Shown here piece after piece: positions 15,230-22,898 of a DNA stretch of 64,000 nucleotides (position 1 is the stretch's first letter; the number at the start of each line of letters is the position of its first letter). The notes under the pieces were generated by a model. It made no database searches, had not been told where the DNA came from, and was given only the letters and a program-made list of their open reading frames with translations. This DNA is from Fibrobacter sp. UWB11. Its GTDB lineage: Bacteria > Fibrobacterota > Fibrobacteria > Fibrobacterales > Fibrobacteraceae. The stretch is taken from assembly GCF_900143015.1 (NCBI RefSeq), contig NZ_FSRT01000001.1, forward strand, positions 744,001-808,000, read 5' to 3'. Position numbers and translations under genes: made by a program.

Positions 15230-15589
15230 TTATTTATCTGGATCAATATAATACTTGGTAAAAAATTCGGTATCCTGAATCGAAAAATCTTTGTCTTGTT
15301 TGTCCTTGCATTTTAGAACATGACCTCCTTCGTCAACCAGACAAGAAACTCCATCATCACAATTGTAGAATATGGAGCATGTAGGTCCTGGTACATATGT
15401 ACAGTTTTGACCGTTATCGTCCGGGGAAATACCATCTTCACAATAATAGCCGGCGACGCCATATTCGGGGCATTCTCCTGTAAAAGAACATGCGACCTGT
15501 TCTTTGCTGGATGTTGAATTATCGTTGCAACCGCCCCAGAAAAAGGCGGTCAGGGCGAGAGCTATTTTTTTCCAGTGTTTGTAGAACAT
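15230..15589 (-). CDS. Cysteine-rich lipoprotein with Tyr-Gly motif (fourth of operon)
   Basis: 119 residues. Signal peptide FYKHWKKIALALTAFFWGG with lipidated Cys21, almost identical to those of two operon mates. The mature part has one motif CPEYGVAGYYCEDG (Tyr-Gly at 43-44), then CTYVPGPTC and an FYNCDDGVSC ... VLKCKD module shared with the end of the lipoprotein at 15636. No enzyme motif is visible. It is the gene immediately upstream of the radical SAM enzyme. The likely role is a surface or periplasmic lipoprotein that is modified at or near the Tyr-Gly motif; this is inference from conservation and context. Confidence 0.8.
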   Translation of the reverse strand: MFYKHWKKIALALTAFFWGGCNDNSTSSKEQVACSFTGECPEYGVAGYYCEDGISPDDNGQNCTYVPGPTCSIFYNCDDGVSCLVDEGGHVLKCKDKQDKDFSIQDTEFFTKYYIDPDK

Positions 15590-15635
15590 GTTTAAGCTAT
15601 ATGTATTATGTTTTAGGGATTAGGAAAAATTTAAT

Positions 15636-16535
15636 TTAATAATTGCGTTTTCCGTAATATTTTGCCTTAAATTCTTCTTCGGTGTATGTGACTTCATTCC
15701 CGTTTCCATCGGTACATCTAACAGTTTTGTTTGTGCTGTCCCAACATTCAGCGCCGTCTTCACAATTGTAGTTGTTAGAACATGTTGAATTTGTTCCATA
15801 TACGGGACACATGGCTTCAATTTCACAAGCAATTTTTTTAGTGGTGTCAGAATTGCTCAGACATTTTTTGATTTTCTGCTGGATGACTTCTAGCTTTTCG
15901 TCGTAAATCTTTTGGCATTCTGCATCTAGAGCGGGCTTATTAGCTTCCCATTCTTCTTTCATTTGCAGATATTCTTGGTATTCTTTTGTCGGGCGTGTTG
16001 TGCCATCGCTGCAAACAGAATCTTTGGGAAAATTGACGGGGGCTCCGTACAGGGCAACGAAATCGTTAAGTTGCTGACGTAAATCCGCGAGACACTGAGG
16101 CGGCGTTAGCAATTCATTATGGATACTGTCCACTTTATTAAAGCCGGTGCGTTTAGCCCTTTCTTCAGCATTCATTTTGGCAATATCAGCTGAATAAGAG
16201 GGGGCATAATAGCTAATAGTTGAATCGCCTGGTACGCATGTTACTTTGGCAGAACTTGAACTTGCTGTTTGGGAACTAGAACTCAGAGCTTCGACGCTGG
16301 AACTTGATTCCTGTATGTTGCTGGAACTTAGCGCGTTGAATTCGGACGAACTGCTTCCCACTTCCGAGCTAGATTCGGGCGTAGCTTCGGATGAACTGCT
16401 TAATTCGGGGTCGCCACAGCCTTCTGGCGGGCAATATACGCCATACAGGGGTTGTGCGTCGTCTTCGTAGTGACACCCCGCCCATAAAAAGGCGGTAATC
16501 GTGAGTAGAAGTTTTTTCCAGTGCTTGTAGAACAT
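15636..16535 (-). CDS. Serine-linker lipoprotein with three Tyr-Gly motifs (third of operon)
   Basis: 299 residues from the ATG at 16535, which overlaps the upstream stop by one base (TAATG). The frame is open further upstream, but only this start gives the signal peptide FYKHWKKLLLTITAFLWAG and lipobox Cys21. Motifs are QPLYGVYC (Tyr31), VALYGAPVN (Tyr163) and CPVYGTNSTC (Tyr246). A poly-Ser linker covers residues 45-96. A helical region with paired Cys follows, ending with NYNCEDGAEC ... VRCTDGNGNEVTY. Residues ~97-190 are homologous to the C-terminal half of the lipoprotein at 16961. Confidence 0.82.
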   Translation of the reverse strand: MFYKHWKKLLLTITAFLWAGCHYEDDAQPLYGVYCPPEGCGDPELSSSSEATPESSSEVGSSSSEFNALSSSNIQESSSSVEALSSSSQTASSSSAKVTCVPGDSTISYYAPSYSADIAKMNAEERAKRTGFNKVDSIHNELLTPPQCLADLRQQLNDFVALYGAPVNFPKDSVCSDGTTRPTKEYQEYLQMKEEWEANKPALDAECQKIYDEKLEVIQQKIKKCLSNSDTTKKIACEIEAMCPVYGTNSTCSNNYNCEDGAECWDSTNKTVRCTDGNGNEVTYTEEEFKAKYYGKRNY

Positions 16536-16948
16536 TATTTCTTCTCCGGACAATTGATGGTGGGGTAGCATCCACCGACGGGTTGTTCGTTTCCATGTTC
16601 GTCTAAAACGAATCCGTCCACGCAAAGATCTTGTTCGCTGTATGTGCAGTTTGTAACACCGCACCCTATTGCGCCCGGCTTCTGCTGTGGAGCGAAAACT
16701 TCAACACCTGGGGGTAAATCGTTTGGCGCTAAATAGCTCTCGTAAATTCCCGGATGCCTTAAGTATTTATCTCCGTTTTCGCATTCAATGATGTCGAATG
16801 CTTTGCCTGCGTCGTTTACCGCAGTTGTGTTGTAGCATTGGGTCGAGATGCAACCATAACCGGCTACAGCATGGTCCTTGTTTTCACAACCACCCCACAC
16901 AAAAGTGAGTGCCGAAAGAAATAGAAATTTTAAGAATTTGTATAACAT
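16535..16948 (-). CDS. Cysteine-rich lipoprotein with Tyr-Gly motif (second of operon)
   Basis: 137 residues. The signal peptide LYKFLKFLFLSALTFVWGG precedes Cys21; it is related to but distinct from those of its neighbours. Close behind the lipid anchor lies AVAGYGCISTQC (Tyr-Gly at 31-32). The rest has several further cysteines (CVDG, GGCYPTINC), often next to Gly and Asn. There is no recognisable domain. It lies 12 nt after the first lipoprotein and its stop codon overlaps the next start, so it is an integral operon member. Confidence 0.78.
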   Translation of the reverse strand: MLYKFLKFLFLSALTFVWGGCENKDHAVAGYGCISTQCYNTTAVNDAGKAFDIIECENGDKYLRHPGIYESYLAPNDLPPGVEVFAPQQKPGAIGCGVTNCTYSEQDLCVDGFVLDEHGNEQPVGGCYPTINCPEKK

Positions 16949-16960
16949 GACGGTTATTTG

Positions 16961-17992
16961 TTAATCATCGCTTTGTTCGGAATTCAAGCAATCTTCGATT
17001 TCCTTATCGAGTTTCTCGGTTTCTTCCTTGTAAACTTCATTGTATTTTTCATCGTATTGGGGCTTTTTCTTTGCCTGTTCTTCGTCAAATTTTTGTTGTT
17101 CAAGGTATGATTCAGTTGGGTATGTTGTGCCGTCACTGCACTTGTATTGTCTTGGGATGGGGTTCCCTGGAGCTCCGTACAAAGCGACAAAACTTTCTTC
17201 TAGAGATTCCTGTATGTCTTCAAGGCATTTGGGAACGTCTTTGTCTTTGAATTGTTCCCTGATAATTTCACCGATTTTCCCAGAACCTTCCCATTTAGCT
17301 CGGTCGGTGGCGTTAGATATGGCTTGGCGTTCCGTGTATTTTTCTGAACGATTGTAGTAAAAAAACGAGGTTGGATCTAGACTGCATGTAACTTGACTGC
17401 TAGAACTTTGTTCGGTGCTGCTGGAACTTGCGGGCTTTGTGGTGTATTTCCTATCGTAGCGTGTGCGGAATTCGGCCTCGTTATATTTGACTCCATCACA
17501 GTCGTAAGTCTTTTCGGAGACATAAACAATGCCATAATCGGGGCAAGCTACGGCTCCCTTGAGGTCGCCGTCGTCGATTGGTGTACATGGTAAGGGTTCA
17601 CCGGCTTTAAGCACTTCGTGTTCCTTGCAGTTGACACCGTCATCGCAAATGAGTTTTGTTACGTTGACTTCGCCGTTTGTTTTGACGCCCTTACCGTCTT
17701 CGTAACAAGTGACTCGGCTGTAAACACCATATGCTGGCATAATCTGCTCGAAGCTGCTGCTTGATTCGGCTATGCTAGACATAACCCCGTATAACGGAAC
17801 ACTGCTAGAAGCTGGTGCCACCACTGAAGAGCTGGATTGATTGTTGTCCGTAGAAGAACTGGATTGAGAGTCTGTAGAAGAACTTGACAGGTTGGCTCCG
17901 CTGCTGTCGACTGATGTTGGCGCATTATCGCAACTGTTCCAAAAGAAACTGGTCAGCGCTAGAGCGATTTTCTTCCAATGTTTGTAAAACAT
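16961..17992 (-). CDS. Serine-linker lipoprotein with four Tyr-Gly motifs (first of operon)
   Basis: 343 residues. Signal peptide FYKHWKKIALALTSFFWNS and Cys21. Poly-Ser/Thr/Asn linkers (residues 29-65 and 188-200) are like those joining domains in Fibrobacter secreted proteins. Four Tyr-Gly motifs are present: PLYGVMSS (Tyr68), PAYGVYSR (Tyr88), CPDYGIVYV (Tyr153) and ALYGAPGN (Tyr272). The C-terminal half matches the next-but-one lipoprotein, including KCSDGTTYPTESYLE. AAAGGAGTTAAAA is a strong ribosome-binding site, so this is the first cistron. The upstream 240 bp to the divergent glycosyltransferase gene is AT-rich and must hold the operon promoter, which could not be pinned down. Confidence 0.82.
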   Translation of the reverse strand: MFYKHWKKIALALTSFFWNSCDNAPTSVDSSGANLSSSSTDSQSSSSTDNNQSSSSVVAPASSSVPLYGVMSSIAESSSSFEQIMPAYGVYSRVTCYEDGKGVKTNGEVNVTKLICDDGVNCKEHEVLKAGEPLPCTPIDDGDLKGAVACPDYGIVYVSEKTYDCDGVKYNEAEFRTRYDRKYTTKPASSSSTEQSSSSQVTCSLDPTSFFYYNRSEKYTERQAISNATDRAKWEGSGKIGEIIREQFKDKDVPKCLEDIQESLEESFVALYGAPGNPIPRQYKCSDGTTYPTESYLEQQKFDEEQAKKKPQYDEKYNEVYKEETEKLDKEIEDCLNSEQSDD

Positions 17993-18218
17993 TTTTAACT
18001 CCTTTAAAATTCTCTATAAATCCTCTTTAAGAATATAAACAAAATAGATTTGATTTTCCACTGTTTTAGCGGTGATATGATTCAAATTTTTTTGAATTTT
18101 ATGAAAAAAAGAGAGTTTTTGGGGCGAGGTGTATTATATAGAACATTCGGACTAAAATGCTGAAGATTTATTCGTTGTGCTCGCCAAAACCCTTAAAATC
18201 TTGTGCAAAAAATAATGT

Positions 18219-18224
18219 TATATT
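18219..18224 (+). promoter_or_regulatory. TATATT element 9 nt before the GT-C start
   Basis: The context TGCAAAAAATAATGTTATATT is close to the lipoprotein promoter at 29952-29980 (TGCAAAAAATAATGGTTATATT). The ATG at 18234 lacks a ribosome-binding site. Confidence 0.4.
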
Positions 18225-18233
18225 TAATGCACT

Positions 18234-20774
18234 ATGAAAAAAGAACAGTTAGGAAGGGATGGTGTGAAGCAGAAATCTTTGCGTCAGTCCTTTATGGAAT
18301 GGAAAAATTCCCTTCAATGGGATAAGCCTCAAAATGTCATGTTGGTGGTTACAGTAGCTGTACTTGTATCCGCTTTCCTTATATTCAATAACTTATCCGT
18401 GTCGTATGCACGCCATTGGGATATCGAGTGGGGTTATTACTCCATTCTTGTCACGTTCCTTTTGCTTGTGGCGGGGATTGTCGTCAATGCTCCGTTTGTT
18501 GCAAAAAATGTGAAGGCGTTCTTGCCGAGCGGCAAAAGTTTTTGTGGACTTGCTCTTTTGCTCATCGTCTTCTCGGTGTTCACCTTCGGAAACATCGGCA
18601 ATACGCATCGAGTCTTGAGCGACGAGACAAGCTGGGAATCGATGGGACTCCAGATGTATTTCCAGCATACAGGCGGTGTCTGTAACGAAGGCATTTGGAC
18701 CGATGGCGTTTTGGATTGCAAGACGGAAGTGAACAACTTCAAGGGAAAGGCTCTTGGATTTGTCTATTCGCTTGTGTTCAATTTCATGGAACCGAATCGC
18801 GATTCCGCCTTGATGGTGAACTATCCGTTCTATATCTTGAGCTTAATCGCTTTCTTCCTAGCGCTTTGCAAATGGTTTAAGAGCGATAAACTTGCGCTTG
18901 CGGCAACGGCGTTTTTAGGCGGTATGCCGATTTACTTGTTGCAGTCGCGTTCCGCATCGACCGAAGTCCTGTATATTCTTTTGCTTGCGGTTCTGATGGC
19001 ATGGTATGCTTTTGTGCCGACGAACAAGGTCACGTGGAAGCATTTCCTTTTGACGGTTCCGCTGCTTGGATTTTTTGCACAGACCCGCCAAGAAACGGTG
19101 TTTGCGTTTATCCCGTTCGCGCTTTACTATTACCGCTATTTCCTTGAAAAGTCTTACCGCTTGCCGGCATTTGTTGCATCGGTCATTATTGTAAGCTGGC
19201 CTTCGATCAATACGATGGCTGCGTATCGCGGCTATGATTTCCAGGGTGGCACGCATGCGGCTCATTCGCTTGAAAATTTCTGGTTCAACTTGAAGACAAA
19301 CATCGAAGTCATGATGAACCTCAAGACGGATGCTTCGTTTGGCGGTATCATGGAAAATCCGTTCTACACGACGTTTACCGTGATTTTGCTTGCTTCGACG
19401 GTGTGGCTCCTGTTCCGCATGATTTACTCTCGCCGTTACGTGCGCGGTTTTATTCTTGGCATCACGTTCTGCGTGCAGATTTTCGTGATTCTCTTGAATG
19501 TGTCCGGTACGTTTACGATTGACATTAACCAGCGTTATGTGCTTGTGGCGCTCCCGCTGTTTGCGCTTTTGATGGCGCTTGGCCTTTATGATGCGCTCAC
19601 GTTTACGACTAAGATGAAAAATGACGCTGCGGCAAAAATTGTTGCCGGTGCGGCATGCATTTTGTCGATTGGGCTCATGGTTTACCATGCCCCGAGCTAC
19701 AGATCGAACATGCTTTATTACAAGAACAAGCTTTTGGCCGAAGAAGACTTCTTGAATACGGAACTTGCGAAGTATCCTAAAAATTCCGTGTTTATTTATG
19801 CAAGACCTTGGCAGATGCTTGCTTCTGGACATACTTCGTTTAGCGAAAGTTCGTTCAAGAGCTGGAGTACTGAAACATTTGCGGAATGGTTGCAGAAATC
19901 GGGCGGAAATATTTATCTCGTTCGTGGTCAGGATGGCTATGGCAAGGTGAATCGCGCAAGCCGCGTCGTTGGTTTCAAGACGACTGACCAGATTGACGAT
20001 ATCCTCAATGATTTCAAGAACGAACGTGTGTTGATGAACGCCAAAGATTTCGGCTACGGACTTGCTATTTACAAGATCCTTTCGAAGAAGGGCGTGTCGC
20101 ATTATGCTCAAAACTTCATGGTGACCGAAGAATCGAACGGAATGATTGTCGTGAACAAACGCTTCCCGGAATCGATTGCTTGCGATTACAAGGTGAACGA
20201 TAAGGATCAAGGCGAAATGCTTGTCTCGAACAACGCCGATACGTTGCTTCTTGATTCTGCAAAAATTCGCCCGGGTATGAATCGAGTTGTTTTGAGCTGC
20301 TCCATGCCAGATGAAGATACGCTTGTAACGTACAGGGATTTCTTTATCGAAGGTGAAAAAGTGGCGCTTCTCTCCAGACTTAAAATGCAGACTTTTGTCC
20401 AGGAATGGGGTGAACCGCAGATGGATGCAACGGTGGAACATCACAAGTTGACTCTTGATGGAGAACCGTTCCGTTATGGCGTTGGTAGCCATGCAAATTC
20501 GTCTCTGATGTATTCGCTCTCTCGCAATTACGATTGGTTCTACGCTGTTATTGGTGTTGATGATGAAAGTGCTTGCGGCGATGGCGCCTACTTTGCTGTG
20601 GAAGCGGATGGCCGTGAAATCTATCGTTCCAAGAAACTTTATACAACGGACAAGGAACGTCTGAAACTCAATATCAAGGGCGCAAAATCGCTTAATTTGC
20701 GTGTGTTGATGGGCGATAACAAGGATTGCGACCATGGCGATTGGGCGCACGCCTGGCTTGAGGCTGAAAATTGA
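18234..20774 (+). CDS. GT-C (PMT/ArnT-like) membrane glycosyltransferase with C-terminal NPCBM-like domain
   Basis: 846 residues. Residues ~35-500 hold about eleven hydrophobic segments. The first periplasmic loop carries HRVLSDETSWESMG, an Asp-Glu pair placed like the catalytic acidic residues of polyprenyl-phosphate-sugar GT-C enzymes. The last ~125 residues (from about 720: VEHHKLTLDGEPFRYGVGSHANSSLMY ... VIGVDDE ... FAVEADGREIYRS) fit an NPCBM-type carbohydrate-binding domain, with the GxGxHA signature as YGVGSHA. The protein probably transfers sugars from a lipid carrier onto a glycan or protein in the periplasm. The next gene, a MurG-like glycosyltransferase, overlaps its stop codon. 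Confidence 0.78.
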   Translation: MKKEQLGRDGVKQKSLRQSFMEWKNSLQWDKPQNVMLVVTVAVLVSAFLIFNNLSVSYARHWDIEWGYYSILVTFLLLVAGIVVNAPFVAKNVKAFLPSGKSFCGLALLLIVFSVFTFGNIGNTHRVLSDETSWESMGLQMYFQHTGGVCNEGIWTDGVLDCKTEVNNFKGKALGFVYSLVFNFMEPNRDSALMVNYPFYILSLIAFFLALCKWFKSDKLALAATAFLGGMPIYLLQSRSASTEVLYILLLAVLMAWYAFVPTNKVTWKHFLLTVPLLGFFAQTRQETVFAFIPFALYYYRYFLEKSYRLPAFVASVIIVSWPSINTMAAYRGYDFQGGTHAAHSLENFWFNLKTNIEVMMNLKTDASFGGIMENPFYTTFTVILLASTVWLLFRMIYSRRYVRGFILGITFCVQIFVILLNVSGTFTIDINQRYVLVALPLFALLMALGLYDALTFTTKMKNDAAAKIVAGAACILSIGLMVYHAPSYRSNMLYYKNKLLAEEDFLNTELAKYPKNSVFIYARPWQMLASGHTSFSESSFKSWSTETFAEWLQKSGGNIYLVRGQDGYGKVNRASRVVGFKTTDQIDDILNDFKNERVLMNAKDFGYGLAIYKILSKKGVSHYAQNFMVTEESNGMIVVNKRFPESIACDYKVNDKDQGEMLVSNNADTLLLDSAKIRPGMNRVVLSCSMPDEDTLVTYRDFFIEGEKVALLSRLKMQTFVQEWGEPQMDATVEHHKLTLDGEPFRYGVGSHANSSLMYSLSRNYDWFYAVIGVDDESACGDGAYFAVEADGREIYRSKKLYTTDKERLKLNIKGAKSLNLRVLMGDNKDCDHGDWAHAWLEAEN

Positions 20775-21985
20775 AAGTCCTTGTAGCACCGCTAGATTGG
20801 GGTCTTGGGCATGCAACGCGTTGTGTGCCCGTTATCCGCGAGTTCTTGCGGGCGGGAGCTGAGGTTGAACTCGCTGTAGTCAAGGCGAACGCGAATTTCT
20901 TCCGTGAAGTATTTCCGGAACTTCGACAGCGCTTGGCTCCAAGTTATAACATCGTATATCCGAAACACGGCTACAACATGGCGCTTTGGCTGCTCAAGAA
21001 CAGCATGCACTTGAATTCAGTCATGCGTTATGAACACCATTTTGCCGAAGAAATGGTCGACCGTCATGGTTACGATGTGCTATTTTCGGACAATCGTTTT
21101 GCGTTCTATTCCAAGAGGGCTTATAGCATTTACATGACGCACCAGCGTCGAATTGCGTTCCCGCGTTCTTTTGCCGCGTTTGAACGAGTCGGTGTGATGT
21201 GGCATGCCAATATTATGCGTAAGTTCGATGAAGTCTGGGTTCCCGACATGGAAATTTTCCCGGGCTACGCGGGTTCGCTTTCTCATTCGGGGGCGACTCC
21301 GGGCGACAAGCCCCTTCGTTACGTGGGGCCGCTTTCGAGATTTTCAGAGAAAACTTTGCCTGCAGTGCAGAGAAAATCGCCGATTCCAGAAAATGTCGAT
21401 CTCGAAAAAGATGTCGACTTGATGAGCGTGTCTGAGTTTATGGCGCGTTCTGCGAACGTGGAATGGAATGTCTCTGATGCATCGATGGATGCTAAAAAAT
21501 CTGCGCGGTACAAGGTCGTGGCTGTTGTGTCGGGCGTGGAACCTGCACGCACGCAGTTTGAATTGCAGTTGCGCGAAGCGCTTTTGAAAATTCCTGGCCG
21601 CCACATGATGATTCTAGGGAAGCCCTCTGCGGGTTATAAGACGTGGACCGAAGGAAATATCGAGTTCCATACGCATTTGGCAACGCCAGAATTTGCAGAT
21701 GCCGTGCGAAGTGCCGATTATGTGGTGAGCAGAGGCGGGTACAGCACGGTGATGGACATGGCAGAACTTGGTGCAAAATGTATTTTTGTTCCGACTCCAG
21801 GGCAGTTTGAACAGATTGTCCTTGCGCATGATTTGTCGAAGGCTGGCTATGCTGTAGAAATCAAGGCGGACCAGTTGAACGCCGATACGCTTGTCAAGTC
21901 TTTTGAATCTTGTGTCAAAATGCCGAAGCTTGGAAATTCAAATTTGCTTCGCTCGGCTGTCGAAAATATTGCTCGAATTATTTAA
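20771..21985 (+). CDS. MurG/GT28-like glycosyltransferase
   Basis: 404 residues from a TTG at 20771 that overlaps the preceding stop (TTGA), giving translational coupling. The start, KVLVAPLDWGLGHATRCVPV, is the N-terminal Rossmann motif of MurG-like GT-B enzymes (the GxGHxxR type). The C-terminal domain has SRGGYSTVMDMAELGAKCIFVPTPG near residue 316, the nucleotide-sugar and acceptor loop of this class, and EQIVLAHDL after it. A nucleotide-sugar-dependent transfer to a lipid-linked or surface acceptor is likely. Its partner is probably the GT-C enzyme just upstream. Specificity is unknown. Confidence 0.82.
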   Translation: MKVLVAPLDWGLGHATRCVPVIREFLRAGAEVELAVVKANANFFREVFPELRQRLAPSYNIVYPKHGYNMALWLLKNSMHLNSVMRYEHHFAEEMVDRHGYDVLFSDNRFAFYSKRAYSIYMTHQRRIAFPRSFAAFERVGVMWHANIMRKFDEVWVPDMEIFPGYAGSLSHSGATPGDKPLRYVGPLSRFSEKTLPAVQRKSPIPENVDLEKDVDLMSVSEFMARSANVEWNVSDASMDAKKSARYKVVAVVSGVEPARTQFELQLREALLKIPGRHMMILGKPSAGYKTWTEGNIEFHTHLATPEFADAVRSADYVVSRGGYSTVMDMAELGAKCIFVPTPGQFEQIVLAHDLSKAGYAVEIKADQLNADTLVKSFESCVKMPKLGNSNLLRSAVENIARII

Positions 21986-21991
21986 AGAGAG

Positions 21992-22690
21992 ATGTCTATG
22001 AACCAGTTTGTCCTTGCGTTCCCGATTCCTGTAGCTGTTGATGAAATTTTTGCGATTACCGAAAATGTCAAGGTTGCCGCTGATGCAAAAACGGTGATGA
22101 TTCCCGGATGCAGCGTGCTTTTTAATGTTGTGCGCCAGCCGGCTTCGGCTGATGTTCTGGACATCTTCAAGGAACACTGCGAATTGACCGCCGAAGAAGA
22201 ACAATCGCTCTCTGCTCATAAATCGCTGTTGTTCTTGCTCGGAAACGTAAAGAGCATGAACGATGTCGAAATGGTGAATGTTGCCGTTTTGAAGATGTTT
22301 ACTGCAGGTGCCGTAGGCGTTTATATGCAACAGTCGGGAACCGCTTGGACTGCAAATGAATTCCGAGATACGTTAGGTTCTGGCGAATATCCGATGGATG
22401 CGTGGATTAACATTATCGAAGGCGAGGATGATAAGACCCTCTATACGCTTGGACTTGCTACGTTCTCGCTTCCGGATTTGTGTATCTCGACTACAATCGA
22501 AGACCCGGAAGAAGCGCTGTTGATGGCTGCGGATAGCTTGTTCGGTGACGGGATCCCGGCAAAGTCGGGGAGTGTCATTGATTGGGGCGAGGGTGAAAAG
22601 TATGTGCTTCGCCAAGAACTCAAGGGCCTGTTCTCTAAAGACGCTCCTGAATACAATAAGCAAGGTTTGCTTAGAATTTTGAAAAAATAA
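21992..22690 (+). CDS. Unknown cytoplasmic protein, possibly DUF4261-like
   Basis: 232 residues, acidic, without signal peptide or membrane segment. It looks like a two-part alpha/beta protein. The second half (GVYMQQSGTAWTANEFRD, MDAWINI, LYTLGLATFSLPDLCIS, then a short helix ALLMAADSL) recalls DUF4261-type proteins, but the match is from memory and weak. The start could be the ATG at 21992 or the one two codons later at 21998, which would place GAGAG six bases upstream. It follows the glycosyltransferase stop by 6 nt, so it is probably co-transcribed; no function is proposed. Confidence 0.6.
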   Translation: MSMNQFVLAFPIPVAVDEIFAITENVKVAADAKTVMIPGCSVLFNVVRQPASADVLDIFKEHCELTAEEEQSLSAHKSLLFLLGNVKSMNDVEMVNVAVLKMFTAGAVGVYMQQSGTAWTANEFRDTLGSGEYPMDAWINIIEGEDDKTLYTLGLATFSLPDLCISTTIEDPEEALLMAADSLFGDGIPAKSGSVIDWGEGEKYVLRQELKGLFSKDAPEYNKQGLLRILKK

Positions 22691-22882
22691 TAATGCTTAT
22701 AACCCAAATGGGCTATGGGAGTATTATAGATTTTTGTCTAAATTTGCGTTTGTATGTTAAAAAACGCAACATTTTATATTTCTGAACAGTTGTTTTTCAC
22801 ACAACTGCTTAGCTTTTCTTACAAGTGTTGTAAAAATTGTCCTGTCGGTATTCCGTCGGGCTTATTTGTTTTTTAACGATAA

Positions 22883-22889
22883 AGAAGGA
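22883..22889 (+). promoter_or_regulatory. Ribosome-binding site selecting the ATG at 22899
   Basis: AGAAGGA is 9 nt from the ATG at 22899 and overlaps the earlier ATG at 22890, so the later one is preferred. Confidence 0.5.
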
Positions 22890-22898
22890 ATGCAAAAA

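Noticed and set aside
16535-16664. Longer start for the third lipoprotein at 16664
   Set aside because: It would overlap the preceding gene by about 130 nt and hide the signal peptide; the ATG at 16535 overlaps the stop by one base and gives a lipobox.
18915-20816. 633-codon minus-strand open frame opposite the GT-C gene
   Set aside because: Antisense shadow of a clear membrane protein; the translation is Arg/His-rich without any recognisable domain.
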